This document shows positions 1 to 7,615 of a stretch of DNA of 25,720 bases, in pieces. The position numbers and the translations under genes were made by a program. The notes below the pieces were generated by a model. It saw nothing but the letters and a program-made list of their open reading frames with translations. It was not told where the DNA came from and made no database searches. The DNA is from Hydrogenophilales bacterium RIFOXYD1_FULL_62_11. GTDB taxonomy: Bacteria; Pseudomonadota; Gammaproteobacteria; Burkholderiales; Thiobacillaceae. The stretch lies in the NCBI GenBank assembly GCA_001802655.1, contig MGZO01000091.1, forward strand, positions 19,398 through 45,117. The letters are read 5' to 3'. Positions within the stretch are counted from its first letter, which is position 1; every line of letters begins with the position of its first letter.

Positions 1-728
1 CGTACATGCCCTTCCTCGATCAGCATGTCGGTGACACGCTGCTCGAAGCGGATCTCGCCGCCCAGCGACTCGATCTCGTGGCGCATGGCTTCGACCACAC
101 CCACCAGGCGAAAGGTACCGATGTGCGGCTTGGCCACGTAGCGGATTTCTTCCGGCGCGCCCGCCTTGATGAATTCAGCGATGACCTTGCGGCCGTAGTG
201 CTTGGGATCCTTGATCTGGCTGTAGAGCTTGCCGTCGGAAAACGTGCCCGCACCACCCTCGCCGAACTGCACGTTGGATTCCGGATTGAGCGTGTGCTTG
301 CGCCACAGCCCCCAGGTGTCCTGGGTGCGTTCGCGTACCGCCTTGCCGCGCTCCAGCACGATGGGCTTGAAACCCATTTGCGCCAGCACCAGCGCGGCGA
401 AAATACCGCAGGGACCGAAGCCGACGACGATGGGACGATGAGTGACATGGTCGGGGGCGTGACCGATGAAGTGATAGGCCATGTCCGGCGTCGGCGCGAG
501 GTGACGGTCGGTGCGGAATTTCTTCAGCAGCGCGGCTTCGTTTTTGACTTCGATGTCGACGGCGTAAATCAGCAGCAGCGCGTGTTTTTTGCGCGCGTCG
601 TGGCTGCGCTTGAAAATGCTGACGCTCAGCAGTTCGTCGTCTTTCAGCCCAAGACGCTGCAGGATCGCTGCGCGCAAGGCGTCTGCGGGATGGTCGAGCG
701 GAAGTTTGAGTTCAGTCAGTCGCAGCAT
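1..728 (-). CDS. FAD-dependent oxidoreductase (COG2509-like), 3' end outside window
   Basis: The minus-strand frame is open from the ATG at 728 to the left edge, giving 242 codons, so the C-terminal part is missing. An N-terminal domain of about 95 residues precedes a dinucleotide-binding motif GFGPCG at residues 103-108 and an ERG acidic end of the fold near 126-128. A stretch with FGEGGAGTFSDGKL follows. This layout is typical of the uncharacterised NAD(FAD)-utilising dehydrogenases of COG2509, which usually run to about 530 residues. The ATG lies inside the upstream flavoprotein gene (13-base overlap), suggesting translational coupling in a guaA-flavoprotein-flavoprotein operon. The substrate is unknown. 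The family call is firm; no specific reaction can be assigned. Confidence 0.85.
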   Translation of the reverse strand, partial: MLRLTELKLPLDHPADALRAAILQRLGLKDDELLSVSIFKRSHDARKKHALLLIYAVDIEVKNEAALLKKFRTDRHLAPTPDMAYHFIGHAPDHVTHRPIVVGFGPCGIFAALVLAQMGFKPIVLERGKAVRERTQDTWGLWRKHTLNPESNVQFGEGGAGTFSDGKLYSQIKDPKHYGRKVIAEFIKAGAPEEIRYVAKPHIGTFRLVGVVEAMRHEIESLGGEIRFEQRVTDMLIEEGHV

Positions 729-1972
729 GGTGTCGTGCTTTTAATTTGGCCAGCCAAGTAGTTCAAGGCGCCCTGCCCCGCTGCTCGCCCGCTGGCGAAA
801 CAGGCTGTCAGCAGATAGCCGCCGGTAGGAGCTTCCCAGTCGAGCATCTCGCCCGCACAGAATACGCCGGGCATGGACCGCAGCATCAGGTTTTCATCCA
901 GCGCATCGAAGCGCACGCCGCCTGCGCTGCTGATGGCTTCGTCGATCGGTCGCGTTGCGTCAAGCGTGAGCGGCAGCGATTTTATCGCGTGGGCGAGCAG
1001 GATCGGATCGTTCAATTGCTCGCGCGACAAGACTTCGTTCAACAAGGCCACTTTCGCGCCCTTGAGCCCGGCGCGGCTTTGCAGATGGCTGGACAGCGAA
1101 CGCGCACCGCGCGGGTGGGCGACTTCACTGAAGACCCGCTCCAGGGTTTTGTCAGGCGCCAGATCCAGTTCGAGCGTGACCGCACCCTGTGCTGCAATCG
1201 TGTCACGCAAAGGCGCGGACAGCGCATAGATCAAACCACCTTCCGCACCCTGATCGGACAGCATCAGCTCGCCCTTGCGTTCATGCCGGCATCCGGCCGC
1301 GTCGGTAAAACGCAGCGCCACGGTTTTCAGCGGCTGCCCGGCAAAGCGGCTGCGCAGATGCTCGCTCCAGCCGCCTGCCACATCGAAGCCGCAATTCGAT
1401 GGCAGCAAGGGCGACACCGCAACACCGCGTTCAATCAGCAAGGGCCCCCACGCACCATCCGATCCCAGCCGTGTCCAGCTGCCGCCACCCAATGCCAGCA
1501 CCACCGCGTCGGCGTGAACAAGGTATTCGCCTTCTGGCGTCGCCATACGCAATGCACCCGATTCGTGCCAGCCCAACCAACGGTGCCGCACATGAAAGTG
1601 CACCCCGGCTGCGCGCAGCCGATGCAGCCAGGCGCGCAACAGCGGCGCGGCTTTCATGTCTTTGGGAAACACGCGCCCCGACGAACCGATGAAGGTTTCA
1701 ACCCCCAGCCCATGAATCCACTCGCGCAGCGCAGTGGGGGGAAACGCGTCGAGCAGCGGTTTGATTTCAGCAGCACGCGCGCCGTAGCGCGACAGAAAAG
1801 GCGCGATCGGTTCGGCGTGGGTGATATTCATCCCGCCCACGCCCGCCAGCAAGAATTTGCGGCCAACCGAGGGCATCGCGTCGAACAACTCAACCTGGAA
1901 CTTGCCCCGGGACAGCACTTCGGCCGCCATCAAACCCGCAGGACCGCCGCCAATGACGGCGACAGTCGGCAT
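716..1972 (-). CDS. HI0933/YhiN-like FAD-binding flavoprotein (TIGR03862-type)
   Basis: This is a 418-residue protein beginning MPTVAVIGGGPAG, with the Rossmann FAD motif GGGPAG at residues 8-13. The family-typical segment GRKFLLAGVGGMNITH follows near residues 38-53. A C-terminal FAD-closing stretch (PGVFCAGEMLDWEAPTGGYLL) carries the conserved GE and TGGY motifs. Members are annotated as aminoacetone oxidase-like or NAD(P)/FAD-dependent oxidoreductases, but their physiological reaction is not established. I chose the ATG at 1972, which lies 7 bases after the guaA stop. A TTG at 1993 would add seven residues and overlap guaA, and it has no better ribosome site. The short spacing to guaA and the overlap with the next gene suggest one transcript. 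Confidence 0.88.
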   Translation of the reverse strand: MPTVAVIGGGPAGLMAAEVLSRGKFQVELFDAMPSVGRKFLLAGVGGMNITHAEPIAPFLSRYGARAAEIKPLLDAFPPTALREWIHGLGVETFIGSSGRVFPKDMKAAPLLRAWLHRLRAAGVHFHVRHRWLGWHESGALRMATPEGEYLVHADAVVLALGGGSWTRLGSDGAWGPLLIERGVAVSPLLPSNCGFDVAGGWSEHLRSRFAGQPLKTVALRFTDAAGCRHERKGELMLSDQGAEGGLIYALSAPLRDTIAAQGAVTLELDLAPDKTLERVFSEVAHPRGARSLSSHLQSRAGLKGAKVALLNEVLSREQLNDPILLAHAIKSLPLTLDATRPIDEAISSAGGVRFDALDENLMLRSMPGVFCAGEMLDWEAPTGGYLLTACFASGRAAGQGALNYLAGQIKSTTPCCD

Positions 1973-1979
1973 TACTGGA

Positions 1980-3542
1980 TCATTCCCACTCAATCGTTGC
2001 AGGCGGCTTGCCCGAGATATCGTAGACGACGCGGTTGATCCCGCGCACTTCGTTGATGACGCGGTTGGACACTTTGCCCAGCAGGGAATAGGGCAGCTCG
2101 GCCCAGTGCGCGGTCATGAAATCACTGGTGACGACGGCTCGCAGTGCGACGACGTAATCGTAGGTACGGCCATCGCCCATAACGCCGACGGATTTGACCG
2201 GCAGAAAAACGGCGAAGGCCTGCGAGGTTTTTTCATACCAGCCCGATGCGCGCAGTTCTTCGATGAAGATGGCGTCGGCGCGGCGCAATAGTTCGGCGAA
2301 CTCGCGTTTGACTTCGCCGAGGATGCGCACGCCCAGGCCGGGGCCTGGAAACGGATGGCGATACACCATGTCATGCGGCAAGCCCAATGCGACGCCGAGT
2401 TCACGCACTTCATCCTTGAACAGTTCGCGCAGCGGTTCCAGCAGCTTGAGGTGCAAGGTGTCAGGCAGGCCACCGACGTTGTGGTGGCTCTTGATGGTGT
2501 GCGCTTTTTTGGTTTTGGCGCTGGCCGATTCGATCACGTCGGGATAGATGGTGCCCTGCGCCAGCCATTTGGCCTTGGGCAGTTTTTCGGCTTCTTCCTG
2601 GAACACATGGACGAATTCACGGCCGATGATCTTGCGCTTCTGCTCGGGATCGGACACACCGGCGAGCGCATCCATGAAGCGATCGCGGGCGTCGACATGG
2701 ATCACCTTGACGCCAAGGTTTTGCGCGAAGGTCGCCATCACCTGTTCGGCCTCATTCAAGCGCAGCAAGCCGTTATCGACGAAGACACAGGTGAGTTGCT
2801 GGCCGATGGCGCGGTGCAGCAAGGCCGCAACCACCGAGGAGTCGACGCCGCCGGACAAGCCCAGAATCACTTCATCACTGCCCACTTCGCTTTGCACCCG
2901 GCCGATGGCTTCGTCGACGTAGTCCGGCATGTTCCAGTCGCCCGCGCAACCGCACAGATCGCGCACGAAACGGTCAAGCAGCGCCTTGCCCTGCAGGGTG
3001 TGGGTGACTTCGGGATGGAACTGCACGCCGTAAAACTTGCGGACCTCGTCGGCCATGGCGGCAATCGGCGTGGCCGCATTGCTCGCCATCAGCTTGAAGC
3101 CGGGCGGCAGCGCGGTGACCTTGTCGCCGTGGCTCATCCACACGTCGAGCAGGCCATGGCCTTCATCGTTGACGCGATCCTGGATGTCACGCAGCAGCGC
3201 AGTATGGCCGCGCGCGCGGATTTCGGCATAGCCAAATTCGCGCTTGGCAGCAGACTCGACCTGTCCACCCAACTGCGCCGCCATGGTCTGCATGCCGTAG
3301 CAAATGCCCAGCACCGGTACGCCGAGCGTGAACACCACCTCGGGTGCACGCGGTGTTTCGTCTTCGTAAACCGAATTCGGCCCGCCCGACAAAATGATGC
3401 CGGACGGCGCAAAATCCCGGACAAACGCGTCGGTTACGTCATTGGAATGCAGTTCACAGTAAACCCCAGCCTCGCGCACGCGGCGCGCAATCAGTTGGGT
3501 GTATTGGGAACCGAAGTCGAGGATCAGGATTTTCTGGTGCAT
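1980..3542 (-). CDS. guaA: GMP synthase (glutamine-hydrolysing)
   Basis: This enzyme converts XMP, ATP and glutamine to GMP, the last step of guanine nucleotide synthesis in the cytosol. The 520-residue length is normal for the single-chain bacterial enzyme. The class I glutamine amidotransferase domain covers about residues 4-195, with nucleophile Cys81 in GICYG and the partners His176 and Glu178 in QFHPE. The ATP-pyrophosphatase P-loop SGGVDSS is at 230-236. The C-terminal dimerisation domain ends in the conserved PPATIEWE. The gene lies downstream of guaB, 135 bases away, and an intrinsic terminator-like hairpin sits in that gap, so guaA may depend partly on read-through or on a promoter of its own. 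No strong ribosome site is visible before the ATG. Confidence 0.98.
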   Translation of the reverse strand: MHQKILILDFGSQYTQLIARRVREAGVYCELHSNDVTDAFVRDFAPSGIILSGGPNSVYEDETPRAPEVVFTLGVPVLGICYGMQTMAAQLGGQVESAAKREFGYAEIRARGHTALLRDIQDRVNDEGHGLLDVWMSHGDKVTALPPGFKLMASNAATPIAAMADEVRKFYGVQFHPEVTHTLQGKALLDRFVRDLCGCAGDWNMPDYVDEAIGRVQSEVGSDEVILGLSGGVDSSVVAALLHRAIGQQLTCVFVDNGLLRLNEAEQVMATFAQNLGVKVIHVDARDRFMDALAGVSDPEQKRKIIGREFVHVFQEEAEKLPKAKWLAQGTIYPDVIESASAKTKKAHTIKSHHNVGGLPDTLHLKLLEPLRELFKDEVRELGVALGLPHDMVYRHPFPGPGLGVRILGEVKREFAELLRRADAIFIEELRASGWYEKTSQAFAVFLPVKSVGVMGDGRTYDYVVALRAVVTSDFMTAHWAELPYSLLGKVSNRVINEVRGINRVVYDISGKPPATIEWE

Positions 3543-3547
3543 GGTTT

Positions 3548-3673
3548 TCAGGGGTCAGGATTCGGTGCCCACAGGGCATAAAGGATCAGGACTCAGGGGG
3601 CAAGGACACGGGGCATTAAAGAAAAAGCCACGCGCAGCGTGACTTTTTCTGAACCCTGAATCCCGACCCCTGA
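3548..3673. repeat. Imperfect inverted repeat flanking the guaB-guaA gap
   Basis: Arms at 3548-3565 and 3656-3673 match in inverted orientation at 16 of 18 positions (TCAGGGGTC.GGATTC.G). A third, partial direct copy (GGATCAGGACTCAGGG) lies near 3583-3598. The arms enclose the guaB terminator hairpin. I do not recognise it as a named repeat family. Confidence 0.55.
3620..3650 (-). terminator. Intrinsic terminator after guaB (possibly bidirectional)
   Basis: Read on the minus strand, a 7-bp stem (GTCACGC with GCGTGGC, one G-U pair) closes a TGC loop and is followed by TTTTTCT. The plus strand also ends in a T run. It lies 28 bases after the guaB stop and upstream of guaA, so it would terminate or attenuate guaB transcription before guaA. 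Confidence 0.75.
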
Positions 3674-3677
3674 TCGC

Positions 3678-5138
3678 TTACTCAACGTGATAGTTCGGTG
3701 CTTCCTTGGTGATCTGCACATCATGGACGTGCGATTCACGCACGCCGGCCGAGGTGATTTCGACGAATTCGGCCCTGGCATGCATGTCGGGAATGGTGGC
3801 GACACCCAAATAGCCCATCGACGAACGCAGCCCGCCCATCAGCTGGTGGATCACGCTGAGCGCGCTGCCCTTGTAGGGCACGCGGCCTTCGATCCCTTCG
3901 GGGACAAGCTTTTCGGCGCTCTTTTCGTTGTCCTGGAAATAGCGGTCGCTGGAACCTTGCTGCATCGCACCGAGTGAACCCATGCCGCGATACGATTTAT
4001 ACGAGCGCCCCTGGAACAGCTCAACTTCTCCCGGCGCTTCTTCGGTGCCCGCCAACAGGCCGCCCAGCATGACGCAACTCGCACCCGCTGCAATGGCCTT
4101 GGCGATATCGCCCGAGTAACGAATTCCGCCGTCGGCAATCACGCCGACGCCGCTGCCCACCAGGGCATCAGCCACGTTGGACACCGCGGTAATCTGCGGC
4201 ACGCCGACACCGGCAACCATGCGGGTGGTGCAGATCGAACCCGGGCCAATACCAACCTTGACCGCGTCCGCGCCATGATCAACCAGCGCCAGTGCCGCCG
4301 AGGCCGTGGCGATGTTGCCGCCAATGACTTGCACTTCGGGAAAATGCTGCTTTACCCATTTGACGCGATCCAGCACGCCTTTGGAATGACCGTGCGCAGT
4401 ATCCACAACGATCACATCGACCCCCGCAGCGGCCAATGCAGCCACGCGCTCCTCAGTACCTTCGCCGGTGCCGACCGCTGCGCCCACGCGCAGGTGACCC
4501 ATTGCGTCCTTGCATGCAAGGGGGTGTTCACTGGACTTTTGAATGTCCTTGACGGTGATCAGACCGCGCAACTCGAACGCATCGTTCACCACCAGCACGC
4601 GCTCAAGGCGGTGCTTGTGCAACAGTGCCATGGCCTCGTCGCGGCTCGTCCCTTCTTTCACCGTCACCAGGCGCTCTTTCGGCGTCATGATGTTGGCAAT
4701 CAGCTGATCGAGCTGGGTTTCAAAGCGCAGGTCGCGGTTGGTGACGATGCCAACCACCTTGCCGCCGTCTATCACCGGCAAACCTGAAATGTGTTTTGCG
4801 CGGGTGATAGCGAGCACCTGGCGCACCGTCATCTGCGGTGCAACGGTGATGGGGTCCTTGACGACACCCGACTCAAAACGCTTGACTGCAGCCACTTGCG
4901 CAGCCTGCAATTCGACGCTCATGTTCTTGTGGATGATGCCAAGCCCGCCTTCCTGCGCCAGCGCAATGGCCAAACGGGCTTCGGTCACCGTATCCATCGC
5001 GGCAGACAACAGAGGCAAATTCAGCGTGATTGTGCGGGTCAACTGGCTCGAAAGCGTGACTTCGCGAGGGAGGATGGCGGAATGAGCGGGAACGAGCAGA
5101 ACGTCGTCAAACGTCAGCGCTTTTTGCAAAACACGCAT
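3678..5138 (-). CDS. guaB: Inosine-5'-monophosphate dehydrogenase
   Basis: IMPDH oxidises IMP to XMP with NAD+, the committed step of guanine nucleotide synthesis. From the ATG at 5138 the protein has 486 residues, the normal bacterial length, and begins MRVLQKALTFDDVLLVP. This start is preceded by an AAGGAAA ribosome site about 7 bases upstream. A longer frame to 5201 would add 21 residues overlapping the promoter and is rejected. The TIM-barrel catalytic loop GPGSICTT places the nucleophile at Cys303. Two CBS domains are inserted at about residues 93-205, and the flap region contains YRGMGSLGAM. The C-terminus is typical. It pairs with downstream guaA for XMP to GMP. Confidence 0.98.
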   Translation of the reverse strand: MRVLQKALTFDDVLLVPAHSAILPREVTLSSQLTRTITLNLPLLSAAMDTVTEARLAIALAQEGGLGIIHKNMSVELQAAQVAAVKRFESGVVKDPITVAPQMTVRQVLAITRAKHISGLPVIDGGKVVGIVTNRDLRFETQLDQLIANIMTPKERLVTVKEGTSRDEAMALLHKHRLERVLVVNDAFELRGLITVKDIQKSSEHPLACKDAMGHLRVGAAVGTGEGTEERVAALAAAGVDVIVVDTAHGHSKGVLDRVKWVKQHFPEVQVIGGNIATASAALALVDHGADAVKVGIGPGSICTTRMVAGVGVPQITAVSNVADALVGSGVGVIADGGIRYSGDIAKAIAAGASCVMLGGLLAGTEEAPGEVELFQGRSYKSYRGMGSLGAMQQGSSDRYFQDNEKSAEKLVPEGIEGRVPYKGSALSVIHQLMGGLRSSMGYLGVATIPDMHARAEFVEITSAGVRESHVHDVQITKEAPNYHVE

Positions 5139-5163
5139 GGGCTTTCCTTGAACGCAAAGCGGA

Positions 5164-5192
5164 ATTATACGTACCCGGCACCGCCCGCACAA
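5164..5192 (-). promoter_or_regulatory. Sigma-70 type promoter of guaB
   Basis: Minus-strand TTGTGC (5187-5192) and a perfect TATAAT (5164-5169) are separated by 17 bases. The predicted start lies near 5157, leaving a leader of about 19 bases before the guaB ATG at 5138. Confidence 0.65.
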
Positions 5193-5359
5193 ACCGCCCA
5201 CTGGCTCCGCCCAAAACTTGGTCGTAATTTACCAAGGCTAATTGCATGGCAAATGGTTGACTCATGCGGGTGATACGACTAACTTTGCGACAGCATGAAT
5301 ACGGGTGAGCATCAACCGCTTTCCCTCCATGAACACACTACAACCCGAGGAGATAAATA

Positions 5360-5686
5360 ATGTCCAAGCTTTTACTCGCATTGACGTCCGCTACCCTGCT
5401 GGGTCTGACAGGTTGCGCCAGTACTTACGAGCCTGCTGCCCAGTCCGCCCCCACCGCCATCAGCGCCGAAGCGCAATCCGCCCTGAGCGCTGCGCAGGCT
5501 GATGTCAAGGCCGCCAAGGCAAAGAACGCTTTGTGGACAACGGCAGACAATGCACTGAAGGCCGCCGAAGCTGCTGCAGCCAAACTCGACAGCGCAACCG
5601 TGATCAAACAATCAAAGTTGGCGAGCGAACACGTCAAGCTGAGCAACGTACAAACTGGTTATCCTCAACTTAAAGTGGGGGAATAA
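5360..5686 (+). CDS. Small alanine-rich lipoprotein (DUF4398/SoxXA-binding-like?)
   Basis: The gene encodes 108 residues. It has a lipoprotein signal peptide: a short positive N-terminus, a hydrophobic stretch, and the lipobox LTGC with Cys19 as the acylation site. Residue 20 is Ala rather than Asp, which favours outer-membrane sorting. The mature part is almost all Ala/Lys/Gln-rich helix with the pattern A-x3-A-x2-A and a central NALWTTAD segment. It recalls small lipoproteins annotated as DUF4398 or SoxXA-binding protein-like, but I assign no function. GAGGAG lies 8 bases before the ATG, a strong ribosome site. The gene diverges from guaB and is followed after one base by the DUF4124 gene, so the pair is probably co-transcribed. 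Confidence 0.8.
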   Translation: MSKLLLALTSATLLGLTGCASTYEPAAQSAPTAISAEAQSALSAAQADVKAAKAKNALWTTADNALKAAEAAAAKLDSATVIKQSKLASEHVKLSNVQTGYPQLKVGE

Positions 5687-5687
5687 A

Positions 5688-6170
5688 TTGATTGGCTTGC
5701 GCCATCAAGCCTTCCGGACTCATGCCGGAAGGCTTTTGGTTTGGGGCGTGCTGGCGTTTTCTGCCCACGCTCACGCCGACCTCTACAAATGGACCGATGC
5801 GCAAGGCAAGGTTCATTACACCGATCAACCCCCCACGCTGAACAGCCAGACGATCAAACCCAGTTCCGCAGGACAAGGCGAAACCACCTCCAAGGCCAAA
5901 CAATCACTTGACGCCAGGGATCAGGCTTACCAAAAACGCAGCAAAGAAGCCAAGGATGCGCGCGACAAGGCGGAAAAAGAGGCCGAACAAGCACGCATCG
6001 CCCGCGAAAATTGCGACAAAGCGCGTAAAAATCTCAGCACTCTGCAAAACGCCAGCACCCCGCGCATCTACACGACAAATGCGGCAGGGCAGCGTGTTTA
6101 CATGGATGACTCGGCTCGCGAAAGCGCGCTGGCCAGCAGCCAGAAAAGCGTCACCCAGTTCTGTAAGTAG
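5688..6170 (+). CDS. DUF4124 domain-containing exported protein
   Basis: This is a 160-residue protein. Residues 1-30 form a signal peptide with Arg/His-rich N-region, a hydrophobic core LLVWGVLAF and an AHA cleavage site before Asp31. The DUF4124 signature follows immediately: DLYKWTDAQGKVHYTDQPP. A charged, probably coiled-coil helix occupies about residues 75-120 (KEAKDARDKAEKEAEQ), and a short C-terminal region holds two Cys in total. DUF4124 proteins are periplasmic or envelope-associated and of unknown role. The only usable start is a TTG at 5688, one base after the lipoprotein stop. A GGGGGA upstream could serve as ribosome site and translation is probably coupled. A strong hairpin (5707-5735) lies within the signal-peptide codons. 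Confidence 0.82.
   Translation: MIGLRHQAFRTHAGRLLVWGVLAFSAHAHADLYKWTDAQGKVHYTDQPPTLNSQTIKPSSAGQGETTSKAKQSLDARDQAYQKRSKEAKDARDKAEKEAEQARIARENCDKARKNLSTLQNASTPRIYTTNAAGQRVYMDDSARESALASSQKSVTQFCK
5707..5737 (+). terminator. Terminator-like hairpin inside the DUF4124 gene start
   Basis: A perfect 11-bp stem (AAGCCTTCCGG at 5707-5717 with CCGGAAGGCTT at 5725-5735) closes a 7-base loop and runs into TTTT. It begins 21 bases after the lipoprotein stop, the usual place for an intrinsic terminator, yet it lies within the first codons of the next gene. The T-tract is short and interrupted by GG, so termination may be partial. Confidence 0.6.
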
Positions 6171-6194
6171 CGTTCGCTTTTAGTAGATCGGGCT

Positions 6195-6536
6195 TTATCC
6201 GGCATCCGCCAGATCGGCTTTTGCTGAAGCGCCCCCACCTTTCTTGGTGACTTTTCCTTCATCCGCACGTTTACGCCGGACCTCTTTGGGATCCGCGATG
6301 AGCGGCCGGTAGATCTCCACCCGGTCCTGGTTACGCACGGTTTCATCCAGTTTGACCAGTTTGCTGAAAATCCCCACCTTGTTCCTGGCAAGATCGATTT
6401 CCGGAAAGACCTCCAACACGCCAGACCCGCGAATAGCGTCATCAACCGTTGCGCCTTCTGCAAGTTCCACCCTGAACAGGGGCTGGGTTTCAGAAAGCGC
6501 GTAAATCACCTCAACGTGGATTGACACCGGCTTCAT
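6195..6536 (-). CDS. rnfH: RnfH family protein (RatB homologue)
   Basis: A 113-residue protein of the UPF0125/RnfH family, which has a ubiquitin-like beta-grasp fold. The recognisable core is HVEVIYALSETQPLFRVEL followed by a segment with PEIDLARNKVGIF and the conserved DRVEIYRPL near residues 71-79. A basic, low-complexity tail (about residues 85-113) follows. The biochemical role is not established, despite the name derived from rnf clusters. Its start codon overlaps the ratA stop by four bases (ATGA), so the two are translationally coupled. The ratA-rnfH pair opposite smpB is a widely conserved arrangement in proteobacteria. The gene ends 24 bases from the convergent DUF4124 gene. Confidence 0.9.
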   Translation of the reverse strand: MKPVSIHVEVIYALSETQPLFRVELAEGATVDDAIRGSGVLEVFPEIDLARNKVGIFSKLVKLDETVRNQDRVEIYRPLIADPKEVRRKRADEGKVTKKGGGASAKADLADAG

Positions 6537-6967
6537 AGGGGATACACCTCGTCAGCGCGACGCACAAAGGCATCGACAAAGGTATTGGTAATGTGACTGA
6601 AAACAGGTGCCAGAATCGTTTCCAGCATCCGGTTGGAAAACGCATATTGAAGTCGGAATTCAACTTTGCACGCATCGTCTCCCAGGGGAGAAAACAACCA
6701 ATCGCCTGACAATTCGGAAAAAGGCCCATCTTGCAATTTAATACGCATCTCGCGCGGATGGATTTTGGTATTTTTAGTGGTGAAACTTTGGCGTATCCCC
6801 ATGTAGGCAATATGAATTGTCGCCACCGTTTGATGCTCATCGCGCAATTTCAACTCGGTCCCTCCGCACCAGGGCAGAAAAACCGGGTAATCCTCAACCC
6901 GATCAACCAACTCAAACATACGTTCCGGGGTATGTGACACCAGCACACTTTTTTCTACACGCGCCAT
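6533..6967 (-). CDS. ratA: RatA/COQ10 family START-like protein
   Basis: A 144-residue single-domain protein of the polyketide cyclase/START-like fold. It begins MARVEKSVLVSHTPERMFEL and contains the family stretch VEDYPVFLPWCGG at about residues 26-38 and a C-terminal amphipathic helix (ILAPVFSHITNTFVDAF). E. coli RatA was described as a toxin that blocks ribosomal subunit association. The eukaryotic relatives (COQ10) bind coenzyme Q, and a ubiquinone-handling role is equally plausible here. It diverges from smpB with a 49-base gap and is coupled to rnfH downstream. There is no separate antitoxin gene that I can recognise. Confidence 0.9.
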   Translation of the reverse strand: MARVEKSVLVSHTPERMFELVDRVEDYPVFLPWCGGTELKLRDEHQTVATIHIAYMGIRQSFTTKNTKIHPREMRIKLQDGPFSELSGDWLFSPLGDDACKVEFRLQYAFSNRMLETILAPVFSHITNTFVDAFVRRADEVYPL

Positions 6968-7016
6968 GAATGCCTGAAGCCCTGTAAAATTAGAGATTGT
7001 ACTGAAGCCTTACATC

Positions 7017-7466
7017 ATGAGCATCGCTGATAACAAAAAAGCCTTTCACGATTACTTCATCGAGGAAAAGTTCGAGGCCGGACTCGTGCTCGAAGGCTGG
7101 GAAGTCAAAGCCATCCGCGCGAACCGGGTTCAATTGAAGGAAGCCTACGTCGTCGTTAAAAACGGTTCGGTATATCTGATCGGCTGTCACATCAGCCCGC
7201 TGCTTTCTGCATCCACGCATATCCTGCCCGACCCCACGCGCTCGCGCAAACTGCTTCTGCACGCCTCTGAAATCAACAAATTGATCGGAAAAACCGAGCG
7301 CGCCGGCTTCACCCTGGTGCCGCTGAACATGCATTTCTCAAAGGGACGCATCAAACTGGACATTGGCTTGGCGAAAGGCAAAAAACAGCACGACAAACGC
7401 GCAACCGAAAAAGACCGCGAATGGGAACGCGAAAAACAGCGCATTGTTCGTTCGGCCAAGCTTTAA
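7017..7466 (+). CDS. smpB: SsrA-binding protein SmpB
   Basis: SmpB binds tmRNA and delivers it to stalled ribosomes for trans-translation. The 149-residue length is typical. Diagnostic segments are YFIEEKFEAGLVLEGWEVK at about residues 13-31, the core with GSVYLIGCHISPL, and the basic C-terminal tail (KKQHDKRATEKDREWEREK), which in the family enters the mRNA channel. The ATG at 7017 has only a weak ribosome site. The gene is divergent from ratA. No ssrA (tmRNA) gene is seen next to it in this window. The position fits the conserved smpB/ratA divergent pair. Confidence 0.97.
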   Translation: MSIADNKKAFHDYFIEEKFEAGLVLEGWEVKAIRANRVQLKEAYVVVKNGSVYLIGCHISPLLSASTHILPDPTRSRKLLLHASEINKLIGKTERAGFTLVPLNMHFSKGRIKLDIGLAKGKKQHDKRATEKDREWEREKQRIVRSAKL

Positions 7467-7554
7467 ATTGTCACTTGACGTCATGAAGCAAAAAAATACA
7501 GCTTCATTGGAGATGAACGGGGGAATTCAATAAGCAAGCAGTCTATTAGCGCTA

Positions 7555-7582
7555 TTGCATATGACGAGATTTCAGCTAATAT
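7555..7582 (+). promoter_or_regulatory. Candidate promoter of the 59-codon ORF
   Basis: TTGCAT (7555-7560), a 16-base spacer and TAATAT (7577-7582). The predicted start near 7589 leaves about 27 bases before the ATG at 7616. Each hexamer deviates from consensus at two positions or fewer. Confidence 0.45.
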
Positions 7583-7615
7583 CGTTGATATCTTGACGAG
7601 TTGGAACCCTAGACC

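Noticed and set aside
746..2038. 430-codon plus-strand frame opposite the YhiN-like gene
   Set aside because: The product is full of Arg/Gln/His and lacks domains. It is the antisense shadow of a clear flavoprotein gene.
2355..3581. 408-codon plus-strand frame opposite guaA
   Set aside because: Antisense shadow of guaA, which has all catalytic motifs intact.
5257..5285. TTGACT followed by TAACTT ahead of the lipoprotein gene
   Set aside because: The -35 is good, but the -10 matches consensus at only three of six positions. It is too weak to list.
6533..6967. ratA-rnfH as a toxin-antitoxin module
   Set aside because: The RatA/RatB name suggests this, but rnfH is not a shown antitoxin and the locus is conserved housekeeping DNA next to smpB. 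COQ10-like function is equally likely.
6983..7001. -10 like boxes (TAAAAT on plus, TACAAT on minus) between ratA and smpB
   Set aside because: No acceptable -35 element at the right distance on either strand, so I did not list promoters.
7483..7507. Inverted repeat ATGAAGC/GCTTCAT after smpB
   Set aside because: Only 7 bp with an 11-base A-rich loop and no T-run after it, so it is not convincing as a terminator.
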